From Eremophila alpestris peregrina (taxonomy: Eukaryota; Chordata; Aves; Passeriformes; Alaudidae), in the NCBI GenBank assembly GCA_009792885.1, contig WMCF01000033.1:2545344-2609343 (forward strand): DNA of 64,000 nucleotides, written 5' to 3'. Under the pieces are notes generated by a model that had not been told where the DNA came from, made no database searches, and saw only the letters and a program-made list of their open reading frames with translations. Numbering within the stretch: the stretch's first letter is position 1; the number at the start of each line of letters is the position of its first letter. The translations under genes were made by a program, and so were the position numbers. Below, piece after piece: positions 26,301 to 41,100 of this stretch.

Positions 26301-29300
26301 CTGGATATTTGCAGAAAATCTTGGCCAATTTTTTTTACAGAATATCTGTTTCCAGTTTTATTTTTCTTTGCTTTGTAAAAAATTAGTTACAGTTGTGCTC
26401 AAACTTCTGCTCTCCTTCTGGTTCCTCAGTAACCTTCCCATCAGAATTTAGTGTTTAATGGCTGATATAACCATTTGCAGGAGCACAGAGAAGAAGGCAA
26501 GGACTGGAGCATGCTACTGCCTCCTTGCACTGATGAAGTTGTACCCTGTTAATGAGTCCATGAGAGACCAGGCACTCTCCTCACTGAGAGCTGCCACCAG
26601 TTCATGGGTCCACAAACAGCTACAGTGTTTCCCTAGGGTGCATTCTGCTGCTTTCACGAAAATAATTTTGAGTCACAATTTTCAAGAATTCTGTCTCTCT
26701 AATTCAGCTTCTGGATTATTGTTGGTATATCTCGCTTTCCTAAAATGTATTCTGTCCAAAAACTGTTTTCCCAAGTGATTCAGGCCAATCTGTATAGTTT
26801 TTCTACTCACACTGCTGTTTACTTTTCACCAATTTTTTGTGTTGTGCAATTTCACTGGAAAGTTTAAATTCTTTTCAAGTCACTGGAATAGCTTTGAGTG
26901 AAGATTCTTTAACTTGAGCCATTTCTAGAAATAGAAATTCTTGAATAGTCATTTTACCTTCATAAATGTTACTTTGCATGTTTAATCCATTTGAAAGCTT
27001 ATCATAGTTTTTGTAAGACATTAATTTTTCAGTTGGAATATATTGATGTGGATAGACCAAAACTGTGTTTTGCTGGAAGAGAATTGCTTAAGCAGTAGAT
27101 ACCTTACTGCCACAGTCCACTGCAGAATTATAAGCATAATGTATCTGCACAGTTACCTTATCACTTAAACCTAAGAGCTTGCTTTTGTATGGAAGCATTT
27201 ATTTTGCATTAAAAATATATATTAATTGGTATAAATTTATTGCCAGCATCTGTTACAAAATATTTACCATATCTGATTTCCCAGAATGTGGGGCCAGAGT
27301 TAACATTAGGTTGCTTGGTCTGTAAATGCCACATCCTGTCCCCTCTCTGCTTTAGATCCTTGATCCAGCATTTGGTTAATGCATTGTGTTTGGTTACAAA
27401 GTGATTAAGAGGATATTCCTATAGTATGTTTAAATAAATGCATGGTGAAATTAGGCTGGATTCAATTAGCAGTTGTCTGATGAACTGCACCCTCTGGTTT
27501 AATCACCTTTGAGTATGTAGTATATAAACTTTAGAACATAGATGGAGAGCTTATGGAATTTCTGTGTCTTGAAAAATACATATTTGCAGTGGACCTTCCT
27601 GAATTTCAGGTTTTGATGTACTCTGCTTGTCTTTACTGCATTTTATGTGGCTTAACCCCATTCCAAATATGAGTTATTTCTCTGTAGAGCCAAGGACCAG
27701 TCTGGTAAATGCCAAGATATTGTGTACATATGTGGGTATATATCCACAGAAATGCATTAATGTACAGCCTGTACAGAAAAAAATTCAAGGTTATCTTTCA
27801 AAAATCAAGTTTTATAAACTGTATTAAACTTCAGATGCATTTTAATTTATCAGTTGTTTCCTGGATGACCTTTGAAGTCATGCATTTTTGTATAAAACAA
27901 GGAGATATTGCTATACTTGAAAAAGTATGAATATATATTTTATTCTGTTAAATAATAGGTTCACTACAGAGAGCAACCTGGTAAAGCTACTGCTGTGAGT
28001 GTCACTCCTGAGATAGAGAGAGTCAGGAAGAATCAAGATAATATCAGCTCGGCAAGTTGTTTGAATCTTTTTGTCATTCACATTTTTCAGTCACTATAGA
28101 AATATAAACATGTATATGTTTTTACATTTGCTATGTCAAAGAAATCCAGCTGCATCATTGACTGAAGAGATGTTGGTTTTTTTCTTTGAGGATATGGACT
28201 GCATATATGTGTAACAAACATATTCAGGGTTGTCTGATTATTCTTGCAAAAGAAAAGTGGTTGAGTTGGTGTCAGTATTTTTCAAGGAGAGAGTCAGTAG
28301 AGGTCAGTCATTCTTTCAAGGATTTTTGTCACTTGTTACCAAATTTGAGTTGCTAGATTGCAGGAGTGAATTGCAGTAAAGAAAAAAAGGTAGTGAGGAT
28401 TTTACCTCAGTGCAAATGTCTTTTTTTCTTTGTGATTCAAAGTATGGAAGAGTCCATTCCATTCTGTGACATGCCACCTGTGTTAGAGCTGAGTAGTTCT
28501 TCACAGGTCCCATTGCTAAATACTGAAGAGTAAGACAATATATATTTCTTGGCTTTTATGGTAATAAAATGTAAATGCTACTGAAGTAGTGTAAGAAGCA
28601 GGAGACAATTCTATTAAGGAACAAGGAAGAAGTGCAAAAAGCTTGGTGAAGAAAAGAATAAGACCAGTTATGTTGCAGTCTGTCCTCAACACTGAAACAA
28701 CATCAGTGGCAAAGTCACTGCAAATGTAAATAGAAGATGTTTCATGCAGAATCATTGTAGCAGAAGAGAATTACAAGTAATGAACATTTTAGAACTGAGT
28801 GTGGGAGTGAAAAGTAGATTGGATTTGTCAGGGAGTATGTCTAAGGACAAAGGAACAGAATCTGACATTGTAACTGCATAGATCTTAATCATGTTCTTAA
28901 AACGCTCATGAATATTTACCAAAGTCAATTATTTTTGAGGTGTATCTGGAAATAAGAGGAAAACTTCACAACAAATCCAGACTTTAAATAATTTTTTAAT
29001 TTGTGAAAATGAAATGTATTTCTCCAAGTGACTAATTCACTTTTTTTCTCAAGATTTACAGGGATAAATACTGCTCTATGTTAATGAGAAATATAAAAAT
29101 CATCCTTTGTTGGCTGTAATTATTCTGTCCAGAAAATGCCTTATATTCAAAAGCATATATATAGCTGAATATATTTTCTAGGAGAATTTACTGTTTAATT
29201 AAGAAGGCTTTGAAGAATATGCAGTACATATATTTTTTTTTTCTCATAATTTACTTCAAACTTGCCTATGAAACACAGACAGCAAGACATGTATTTTCAT

Positions 29301-32300
29301 GGATGTGCTTTCTTGGCCAATATGTAATCTTAAGGAGGGTTAGACAGTTTCAATACATGGTTTTTCTCATCACAAAGGCATGTTCAAATAGATTTGCACC
29401 ACTCATTTGAAAAGTAGTACTTGGAATGTGAATACATAGGTAAATCTAAAATATTAACTAATGCAGGGCACAGGTTACAGTGTGATGCAGGAATTAAGAG
29501 AGGACATTGATACAAGAAATCAACTAGACAAAACACTGTGAGAGTGTTCACTCCTGAATCAATAAGTAGGATCAACTACTTTCACTATTTTAGAAGTTTG
29601 AGTGGTTGTTTTCCTTCTTATTTTTAAGAGATAATTAACCTTACATCTTTACTATTCTGTAGAATGCCACAAAATAAGCTAATCAGGAGAAATGTGGTGT
29701 AAGAGATTCAGTACTTACTGATGTACAAAACCCAGAGCCCAAACGTTTGTTTAGGAAACAAAATATTCAGGTTCTTCCCAGACATGCTGCTTTGTGCTGC
29801 TAGTAAAGACTAGCTGTTGAATGGGAGTAAGAAGCCTTCCAAAGGATTAATCCTTTTGTAAGAGATGAATTCCCTGGGCTTCTCAGGTAATCCTAACCTG
29901 GAAGCAGAGTGAGAACAGACTCTGTGTCTGTCTTGATAATAAGAAGGTAGCTTATCATCAGCCATACAAATATGTTTCAAGGATGTTCTAAGTCACAGTG
30001 GTGTTTTCTTAGTATTTATCTTATTTTTCAGTTGGCAAATGAATGATTTCACTTATGTGATTAAAATAGTCACAAATTTCAGCTTTTATGTAAATACTTT
30101 ATTTTGAGTAAGTGATTGATGGAATAACTGTGCCTTTTGCCTTACCAAAATACAAGCTCATCCATATCCTTGCTGTGAAATAATTTACTGGCACACGAGT
30201 GTAAAGAAAGAGGAGAAGTGTTGGGCATTGTGGTTTGGAAAGGTACTTTTGCACGGTGTGATTCTCACCATCCTCCTACTGCAAACAAAAAATTCACCTG
30301 TGCTGTTGTTGCTGTTTTGCAGGTCAAGTACAGCAGTGATCAGAGGCAGATGAAAGGTAGACGTAGTGTGCTTCTAGACACACCTGAGCTAAGGCATGTC
30401 AAAGAAACACAAAACAACATCTCTATGGTAGGGTACTTTCTTCCCAGGACTAGAGCGTTCTAAGGAATGGCACTTGACTTCCACTGGATTTTGCCTTCCA
30501 TTAATATAGGTAACTAATGAAACTCTCTCCTCAGGTATGGAAGGAATATTTTCTTCTCACGCCTGTAGAGGGAGTGTTTGCTAACTGCATAGGACTGTAA
30601 TGAACGTTTTCAAAATACTAATAAACAGTTTTCTAACAGTTAAACGTCTGTGCTTTTTTTTTGGTTTTTGTTTTATTTTTCCCTTGAAAAATGTACCCAC
30701 ATAATTTGAGCATCACAATTTCACTGGATTAGGTGACACACTTCACCTTGTGCCTGTGCATGTTCCTGGTTTCTGCGTGACTTTGGTTCTTGGAATGAGT
30801 TGTGTGCATCAGCTTGTGTGAGAATGTTTGTCAATTTAATTAATTGATGATTCAGTTATTTATAATGTAAATATGCATAATCAGCAGTACTACCTTTATA
30901 ACTCTTACTAATACTGGGGTTTTGTTCCAACACTTGGTGCTGTAACACTTTCTACTTTAATGTCCTTTTTTCTAATTTTTTTAATGCAGGTGGTTTAGAA
31001 TAACTGTTGTTCTTTCTAAAAACGTATTTTTAAAGCCAGCTGACATATGATAAAACAAAAGAGAAAAATATACATTTTGTATGATACTGTGCAAGTAGTC
31101 AAAATTATCAGTGAATGAAAATGCTTGAATTCTTTAGAAACTACTACTGCTGGAACATTTTTACTGATAGATGTATTTGTCTGCATCAGTAGACAACAAT
31201 CCTGTCTTAGAGAAGAAGGGAATGGACCAGGTTACCTCCTGAGGGCAGGGCTCTTTTCTGTCCTGTGTGATAGTAAGATGATGCTTTGCTGCTTAAGCTG
31301 GCACCTAGTTCAGTGTCAATGGAGAAGAAATGCATAACTGATAGTAAAATATCAGAAAAACTAGTTAAGGTGATAGAAAATACTTGGCTGGCCATCCAGC
31401 CATCCATCTGTGTAACAATTGTGTTATGATGCAAACTCAAAGAATATAAGTGCCTCATAAAGCAAACATATATGTATTCCTGCACAGAATAACCATTTTC
31501 AACCTGGGGAAAAATGTAATTCTCCTTGTTTTCCTAGGTAAAATATCATGAAGATTTTGAGAAGACAAAGGGCAGAGGCTTCACCCCAGTGGTAGATGAT
31601 CCTATAACAGAGCGTGTACGGAAAAACACCCAAATTGTGAGTGATGCAGCATATAAAGGTGTGCATCCACATATTGTTGAAATGGATAGAAGACCTGGAA
31701 TAATTGTTGGTAAGTTAAATACTGTTGTTATTGAAAGCACAGTGGGGAAGAGAAAAGCCTCTGTTTGTGCTCTCCAGAGCTCATTTTCTCTCTTTTCTCA
31801 CCATGAAACTTATGGTTTAGTTCAACCAGCTTCCATGTCAGCTTCTAGAGAAGTCATAATGGGAATGAATGGGAGATGTATTATCATTTGCTCTGTAATT
31901 TAAAAAAAAATATATGGATAGTAGTTACTATAACTTTAAATCTGAATTGTGACTCTATAAGGAAGGTCAAAATAACTGCAATCTTAATTTTACACAGAAG
32001 AAAGATGATTAAAACAGATCCTGAAAGATTTCAATGTTTAAATATTGCAGGCTAGTTGGAAATTTCCCTTTCTGTCAGTCAGTAATTTCTCCAGAACTGC
32101 ACATATCTATTTACCTCATGTTTCACAATTTCACACAGCTTTAAAAAAATATCTCAAGCTGCAATTCATCTCTAACTCATCAGATCTATGGTAAGCCAAG
32201 TACCAGTGTTGAGAAGTGATGTTCTGAACGATGATCCAAGATAAGGATGGGTGTTCAAGGGGTTGAATACAGATCAGATTTATATGGAAAGAGAAGATAT

Positions 32301-35111
32301 TGCAAAAAGGTATTATTTGGCATAATCATAATGAACACTATTTAAAAATTGAAGTGAATATTTTAAACTGCTTCAAAGTCAGCAAGTCTGCTATGGCAAA
32401 GGAAGCAGTAATATTATTTTTCTTCTCATTTCATTTTGTTTTGGTGCGTCCCATTTCTGTTTTTCCATGCTTTGCAGCCATGTAGACCCCAGAGGACAAA
32501 AGAGTACTGAGATAGCTCTGTAAAACTCTTCATGCATCCAGTGAGGCTGACTTTATGTTTGCCTCTCAAAACCCAGAGAAATTGCAGATGAAATGGACTA
32601 ACTTGTGGCTCACAAAGGCCCATCCTCCTGCCTAGAGCAACGTTAACTGTTATTCCTGGCAGATGCTTTTTCAGTCTGTCCCTTGAAGTCTCCAAATAAG
32701 TCTCCCCCATGTAAGGAAGTATATTTATTTCCTTTTTTGTTGCCATCCTTTATCCATCTGTAACTACAGTAGCCTTATATGAGAAGGGATTTCCCAAAAG
32801 TGTGTGCTAAGAGAGCTCTGCCTGGGGCAGGTGCTGATGATCTTCCATCACTACTCACTTCCATAGCCGTGGTGCAGCCAAAGAAAAAGAGAAAGGCTGC
32901 TGTACAATTGCAGTGTGAGATTCAGTTTGCAGTTTGCTCTTTAGTGTATGCTCCAAGCCTCCTGCTCTCTGCTGCAGTGCCTGTGTGCTGTAGCCCTGTG
33001 TAAGAACCATGTGTGCAATCCCATGTTGAGCAGCTGAAGCCTTGCTAGCACAAGCAGATTGGGATGAAGGACATGCCTGAGATAGATTCTTGATTTGTAA
33101 GAACTGAAATATTAGTACTATTTATCACCTAAAATTACTCCAGTATCAAAACACACAGAAATTCTTAATTTCCCATGCCTGCCAAACAGCAAAAATTGTA
33201 CAACTATTTAAACAAAAGGCCATGACAAACCTGAAGTATTTCAGCTAATGATTTTTTGGAATTAATATCTACTTGTTTAAAAAGAAGCTGTGAACTCCCT
33301 GCTCATGAGATGTCCTTGGCAGTTCCAAAAATATTTGCTAACTGAAAAACCTACTTATTACTCTCATGAGTATTTTTCGTAGCTGAAAATTGTTCAGCCA
33401 GTTAGGAAAAGTGTGTCAGAATCCCTCTGGTTGATTTTTAATGTATTATTGGTGAAGCTAGAGCTACTCTTTCAAATGCCTGGTTACTAAAATTAATGAC
33501 ACTGCTCTGGCAAATAGGCACTAGCTTTAACCCTACTAAGCCATTCCAAACCCATCAAGATAAATTAATGTCAGTGAGCTTTGGATCTATTACTAAAGAG
33601 GAACCACAATTCTCACATGAATGTAAGATAATTTTACCTTAGCAAAAGCTGCCAGGGAATTAAAACTGATTTGTGCTGTATATTGCCAAGATTCTGATTC
33701 TGTGTGTGTTATTTCAGATTACAGAGATGGATAAAATCAATACAAATCAATGGCTCTTGCACCAGTGCTGCTTTGAACCCATACTTATATTTTCACTTAC
33801 TAAGGCATGATCAAACAGGACAAGATGGGCATTCACCAATTCCCCTACTCCTTCTCATGCCTGCCAGTACTTTATGTAGGTGCACAATTTATCTCCATTA
33901 GGACTAGCACACAGTTTATCAAAAGATTTTGTGTTGGCTTCAATTTATCTTGGTAGGAAGGAGTTAGCACTAGGAAGGAGGCATCACCTTATGGGAGTTG
34001 AGTTAGATAATGTATAATGTACATACATTTAATATATTCTAAAGCCGTAGGATTTATGTTGTTAGCTCTCTCTGTCAATTCTTTCCATTGCATATAGGCT
34101 GTTAATCATTTTAAACGTGACATATTTGGGGTCCTCACAGTTCTACTTTATCCACTTTGCTTGGTACCTCTCAAACCAGCAAAAGAACAAAGTTGGGAAG
34201 ACAGTTTTTTTTCCTACTTCCAGTATATGGAGTAAATCTTGCAGCCAGGTCTGCCCAAGAAGAAACTATTCTAAAAATATGTGATCTGGTAGATTTGTGC
34301 TTCGACTGATTGTACTTTACATCAAGGTTTTATTTGAAACTTTTTCGAAGAGATTAAAAGATTTATTAATTTTAGACATATCAGGTGTCATAGAATCATT
34401 TAGAATGGAAAAGAACATTAGGACCATCAAATGCAACCATTAACCCAGGACTGTCAAGCCCACCACAAAACCATGTCCTCAAGCATCATGTCAACACATC
34501 TTTTAAATATCTCCAGGGATGACAACTCAGCCACTTCCCTGGGCACCCTGTTCCAGTGCTTGACAACCCTTTCAGTGAAGAATCTTTTCCTAATATCCAA
34601 TATATAAACCTCCCCTGGCACACTTAGGGCCATTTTCTCACATCCTGTCACTTGTTACCTGGGAGAAGATACCTATTCCCACATCATTACAACTTCCTTT
34701 CAGGTATTTGTAGAGAGCAATAAGGTCCCTCCAAGCCTCCTTTTCTCCAGGCTAACTGCTCCCAGTGCCCTCAGCTGCTCCTCACCAGATTTGTGCTCCA
34801 GCCCCTTCCCCAGCTCCATTGCCCTTCTCTGGACTCTCTCCAGCACCTCAGTGTCCTTCCTGAACTGAGGGGCCCAGAATGGAACCCAGGATTCAAGGGG
34901 TGGCCTCAGCAGTGCCCAGTACAGGGGTGGTCCCTGCCCTGCTCCTGCTGCCACTCAGTTGCTGATCCAGGCCAGGATGCCACTGGCCTCCTTGGGCACC
35001 TGGGCACACACTGGCACAGAACTTGTGAAGTTCAGGAGTGGGCACTGTTTTATCCTATTGTACAAGTGTACAATGCAGATTTCTACAGCTGAATTTGTCA
35101 CTTTAGTTATT

Positions 35112-35146
<35 letters not shown>

Positions 35147-38100
35147 ATAAAATTTTTTTTTTTTTTTTTTTTGTTATTAAATAATAAAGATGGATACTTT
35201 TGAGTTTACATGAATTAAGCAATTAGTAGAAATTGATCTTGGATGAATTATGGCCCTGATTCTTCTTATGCTGACATGATCCCTGCTGTATGCAGAGGAG
35301 AGTCTGTAGTGTCTCTGTCAGCTGTGGAGCTGGATGCTGCCGACTGTCAGCTGGAGGGAGATGCACTGCAGCATCTCCACACATAGGGATGCTGCTGGTG
35401 AACTGGGGAAATAATCTTGTAGCTCTGATGATTTTGAAATCTGCTGCTGGAAGAGAGATCTAATATGTGATGTTTAACTGATTTCAATTTATTTAGACTT
35501 AAGAAAATATTATGGTCATGTTTAGAAAATGCAAAAAAATTGGGAGCGAAAGTGTCCTTAAAATAATGTCACTACTTTAAATGAACACACTAAGTTCTTT
35601 TAAGCAGGAAATTAATCTTTCTGATCTCTTCAGGTGAATATCTAGATATTTTGGATAGTTTCTAGATGAAAGAAATTGCAGGTTGTTAAAACTCATTCAC
35701 TTCATGCTTTTACTTCCTTTGTTGTTTGTCTGTCTTATAATTTCTGTGCTTTGGAAAAAGATCTTAAAGTTTGGCGCACAGATCCTGGCTCCATCTTCGA
35801 CATTGATCCTCTGGAGGACAATATTCAGTCTAGGAGTCTGCATATGCTTTCTGGTATTGCTTATATCCTGACTTTTCCCCCATTCAGCTTTTCATGTTTG
35901 TGAAACTAAGTTGATACTATAAATTTCCAGGTCAATATGCCAGCCATATGTTTTATAAGCATAATTTCATATATATTTATAACGGTTGTAGTTTAAAAGC
36001 AGTGTTTTATAGGAACTCCAGCTGTAATTACATATGGAGATAAGAAATAGTGAAATAAATCTTATCTTAAACAAGCTATTCAGGCCACTTACAAGTAGCC
36101 ATTTAAAAAGCATTGACCCACTTTGTCCTTGATATATGCAGAATTTTCAAGTAGTTGGACCTTATAAAATTTCAGTTATAGAAAGTGGCCTATTTATGAA
36201 ATTGATTTCTTTTCCATGCACATTTTGCCTGTTTGGCACATGACATTATGCTTTGTTCTCTTATTTGCAGCTCCAAGGTGTTCATAATTTTAGGATAGAT
36301 GGAAAAGGAGAGAAAGTAATGTAATAACAGGGAGCAGGTTTTGGCTTTTCAAGTTCATTGAATCTTTTCCTGCATAGGAGTGTTTATTTTGAATGTTTAA
36401 TTTTTCACATGCATTTCCTTTGCTACTTTGGAGCTTTAGATATTCTTTTGAACGTCATTCAGCTGTATTTCCACATGCACTTGTATGCATGCTGGGATAA
36501 AGGAATAATTTGATTTTCCACTGGCAATTTTTATGTTCTTCATCTTTATCCCTTCTCTTTCTGGTATCTCAATACTAAATTCCATTTCTGCTATTCTTTA
36601 AAGCAAAGAGCAAGCTTGGTTGTATTAGATTTTGAAGCAAGCTTTGGTACTAATGGTGCTCAAAACGGATACAGAATTGTGAAGAATTTACTTTTCTCTA
36701 ATTTTAATGCCATCAGTGTATGAATAGCAATATTAGCAGTGGTGGGGTTTATGTTGCTGCTTGTCTTTGCACTTCTGTCAGCTATTTACTGTGATATTCT
36801 TTATTTCTTTCTACCTTTGTAGAAAGAGCAAGCCGTTACAGTAAGCAGTATTTACATTCTACCAGTCTGGGAGATTATAAATCAGATGGCTCTGACACCA
36901 ACCCTACCTTTTCTTACTGCAGTGAGATAACAAGGCCATCTGATGAAGGAGGTACCCTTTATTCCCACCTTTCTCACTAACAGCACTGTTGCAGTGTGTT
37001 GAGACCTCACAGGCCTGTATTAACTTCACATCCTTGTGTGGATACTCAGAAGCAGAAACTTTGTAAGCTATTGCCTGATTGATTAAGAAAGCAAAAGCAA
37101 GACTGCACAGTTTCTGGGTGCCATATCATTCTATTATGAATTCACTTTCATAATTTTGGTAATGCTGTTGGCTCCAAAGCCCTGTTAACTCCTGTTTACA
37201 GTGCTTAAAAAAAGGTGTTTTTTTTTTTTACCCAAAATGTACATGAATCTGGTTTCATTTTTTTCTCTTGAATGACACAATGTAACTGAATGAAATACAC
37301 CTTTAACCTGAAAAAAACCCCATATTTACCTTGGGCTTTTCACTGGGTAAATAAAGTATATCATATTATTTTAGTAACTGAAGTACTTTTTTCCATATTC
37401 AGCTATGCAGGTTTTTATGGCTCTCTGTTTTTATCTTAAAAAAAAAAATCCAAGGAATTTTATTGTCTTCTCTCTTTCTCAGATAACTAAATTTTCTCAT
37501 CCTCTCAGTGGTTTGAGAACCAGGGTTAACATTCAGCTGGGGAGTTTATATACTCTGTTATGGTTTAACATGGATTAATATTAGAATAGTTTGATAAATC
37601 TGCATTCTCAGGTACAAACCCACGTTGTACCTGTTTGATGCTGCTGATTAGAAGAAGAATTAGGAAAATGATGAATAAGGGTCTAGTCATCCTAGTGTCA
37701 TTACAGTATGCACTAGACTTGACTGATGAATTGAAAATATTCTGAATCATTGCATTCGAAATAGGTGTTTTTTAAAACCAGTAATTTCTGCTTCTCAGTT
37801 GTGAAAAAATGGTGCATTGGAAAGGTTATCCAAAGGGTTACTTTTCTTTTCTTGTAAGAAACCATTTAGTTGCCTACACAACAGTAAATTACCCATGCTT
37901 TTAGAAAATTTTAAGGCATCTTAATTGCAGATTGCACTTGTTTATGCTCTCCCATTCACTGGAGTAATATGTTACTGTGCTTATTGCGTCCATGTGTTTC
38001 GGGTGCTGTGTAAATATATACAGCACCCTGATTAAGAATGGGTGAGGGAGAAGGTGTTCAGAAGTGCTAACTCTGAACAAAGAAAGGAACACATATCTTT

Positions 38101-41100
38101 GACAGAAATATACTGCCTTTTATCATGCCTGATTAGCTTTATTTGGCATTTTACTATATTCTCGACTCTTTTAATAGATGATAGCAATAATGCACATTAC
38201 ACTGTTTTTTCTCTTCATGTGATAATGCAAACTGAGCTTCACAGTCCAGTGCACATTGTTTGTCTGTAGCTGTTCTGATCTTTTCTTTGGCAGTATTCCA
38301 ATCCATTTCAACACTGCTTTGTCAACTTGGTTTGATTTTTAACAGGTATTTTTTACTACTTGCCATATTGAGAATGGGAAATGGGCTTTATTTTCCTGGT
38401 TGGTCTGGCACTAGTAAGCTTGCTTTTTGTGGCTCTATTTGAACCTATTGTTGTGGTGATGTCTTGAACAGTGAAAATTATTCCCCCCAGCAGTCCCCTG
38501 AAACTCCCAGGCCAGCTCAGATCTCATGGGGTTTAGGAGGGAATATTTCAGAGGTAGGACAAAGGAGTACCAAAAGAGGCTCTCCCGCAAAGTTGTCTGA
38601 GATGTTTGTTCTTTGATGGTCTGAGGGGGGAAGAGAGAGAACAAAGGAGAACAGGGCCTTATGTAAGTTTATCCAGAGGAGGGGACAGCTGGACATAAGC
38701 CAATAGGGTCAGGGAAGAAGTGAAGCGTCAAGATACATGTTCACAAATTCCAGGGATCTCTGAGGGGGAGAAGCCATTTCCCAGAGAAATGGAACAGAAC
38801 AGATCCTTCCCAAGACCAAGATATTTTAGCAAGAGGTTGTTTCTGTTCTAACACAGCTGGCTAGCCAGGATTTGAGCACCTGTAGACAGTTCCCATTGCA
38901 GGGAAGAAATAAGTGCCAGAGCTAACATAACTGAACATAATCCTAGTGATTTACAAGAAAATGCCATTTCTGTGAACACACTTAGAAAGAGCCAGCAGAA
39001 GATGGCATCTGTGGCCAAAAGTACCAATCTTTTTCATCCCATCCAAAAGGTCATTTTGCACATAGCCACAAGATGAGTTTGCTCATGACCTTTATGGAAT
39101 TATCTCTTATACCATAAGATGAGAACCCACTGTTTTGGTGAGATTCCATGGCTGTTTCTCATGGAGTTTGTACCTCTAGATCAGCAGGGTTTCTCAATGG
39201 CAATTGTTCTATCTGGTGCCAACATGAAAGACACGTAACCGATCTTACAATCTGTGAGTGTCTTTGGCCTTGTCTCATCATCTTTCGTATGTTTCTACAT
39301 TGTTCAATTGCTACTTTATTTTAGATGCCTTTACTGATATTTGACACACAATTCAAATCTTTGCTTGTCATAGCTGATGGAATTATTGCTTAACTGCAGT
39401 CTGCCAGCAACACTCAAGTCTCTATCTATCCTGATTATCACTTTTACTCACACTGGCAATCCAAATACACAGATTTCAAGAAACCATGAAATTCCACTTA
39501 CTATATTATCAGCCTTAAAAGTAAGCTGTGGATTGCTATGAGGAAACTGAAAATTTTTCTTAGATACTTCATTGATATTACATAACAAAAAAAGCAATCC
39601 AGAAACAGTGCAAACAACCTCTGAGGAATAAATACAGCAAATGGGCATTGCTGTCAAGTTGACTCCAAAGTCTATGAAAACTGAAGAAAATACAATGCTG
39701 CAGTCTCTTTCTTGAAGTTTTGAAGTCTTTATCTAGCTTGGAGTGGAATTTTAATCAATGAGAAACAGTAGGTCCTTTCATCTCCATCCCCAGTGGCATG
39801 TGCTCATTGTGTGATATGAACCTTTTGCAGAAGAAAGGCTCCAGAACAGCTGAGACTGCTCCCCTCTCTTCCTTCAGACTCCAGGGGTTATCTTTCTCCT
39901 TTCCTTGCTGAGGCAGGAACACATTGTAGGCCACTAGAAGAACTGCTGTTTGAACTGCAGTGTGGACACAGCCTTGCCAAGAGCAAACACAGACCTTGGG
40001 TATTGCTGGGTGTCACTGGCAGCAGCCTTGTTCTCTGTGCCAGCTCAAGGAGAGGCCTTTCATTCCTCAGCCCAACACTGACATTTTAAACATTAATTTC
40101 AAGGATGTCTCCTCCTCTCCTCCTAGAACACACCAATATGTCTAACTCTGGATGTGGAATGATTGTTCATAGGATTTGCCTGAGGCTTTGACACCCACAC
40201 ATATATATCACAGAAAATCTTAGAACAAGGAACAGTGCTGCTGCTTCTGCTCCTCGTTAGTCTGGTCAGAAGACTACAAACTAGTCAGATAAAATGGAGA
40301 AAATACCTCTTTATTCGCACACTGGAATTGCAGATGTTTCCAGGTATGTAGGCTTAGGAGTCTCCTTGCATTTGGATAGTGGTCTTAACTCTTCTCCTGT
40401 GCCAACAGCTGGAAGAAGAAGGAAGAAAACCAGATTTTTTCCCTTCTTTGCTCTGTCCTTCCCATGAATTTTTATAAAAAAAACCCTCTGGTTTTGAGGT
40501 TGGGAAAAATCAGCATTGGTAAAAGACTAGTTGAAGAAAAAAAAGAGGCAATAGTATCTGACTGTTCTTTATATTGCAATAGAGAGATCTGTCTTCCATG
40601 TCCAGGTACAGCTGTCAGGAATACAGGGCAGGAATCTTTCACTCCTCTGTGTATTCATATTCAGTTGCTAAGCTCTGCCATTCTGAAGAGGTCAAGCAGA
40701 ATGACACAGCAGTTGTATTTTCCTCTCTGTCAGTCAGGGGAGAATTGTCCTTTTTTGGCTTGGTAGGTGAACTCTGTTTCCGTAGTGTTCCCTGGAGTCC
40801 GGTAATCAAACACGGCATTCAGAGGGAGAGGAACTGTGTGGTTCATGGGAAGAACTATTGGTGTTTGTGGGTTTCTTGTCCCTTTTCAGTTGTGCCAGCA
40901 GGCTGCCCTGCCACAGAAAGCTGAACACATCAAAACCATGCTCTCTGTCTACTCGTGGTGCCTCTTGGTGAGGGTCACATTGTCACTTCTCTTAGCCACC
41001 AGACTCTTACATCTGTTTCTTTTTGTATTTCAGACTAGATGGTACTTTGGTTTTCCTTCTTTAACATGCCAGTCCCCAGCAGGTTTGCCAACCTGAAAGC

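Larger units (their letters stand above)
31710..35760 (+). other. NEBL: NEBL intron 16 of window
   Basis: Intron of 4051 bp. It holds the CR1 LINE tail (about 34390-35020, minus strand) and a double T-tract (35114-35172). The interval 32430-33010 is GC-richer and may include an unrecognised old repeat. The rest is unique. Confidence 0.8.

Noticed and set aside
26458..26778. 106-codon plus-strand open frame in intron 13, possible missing nebulin module
   Set aside because: The translation has no YK or DTP repeat signature and the borders are not splice-like.
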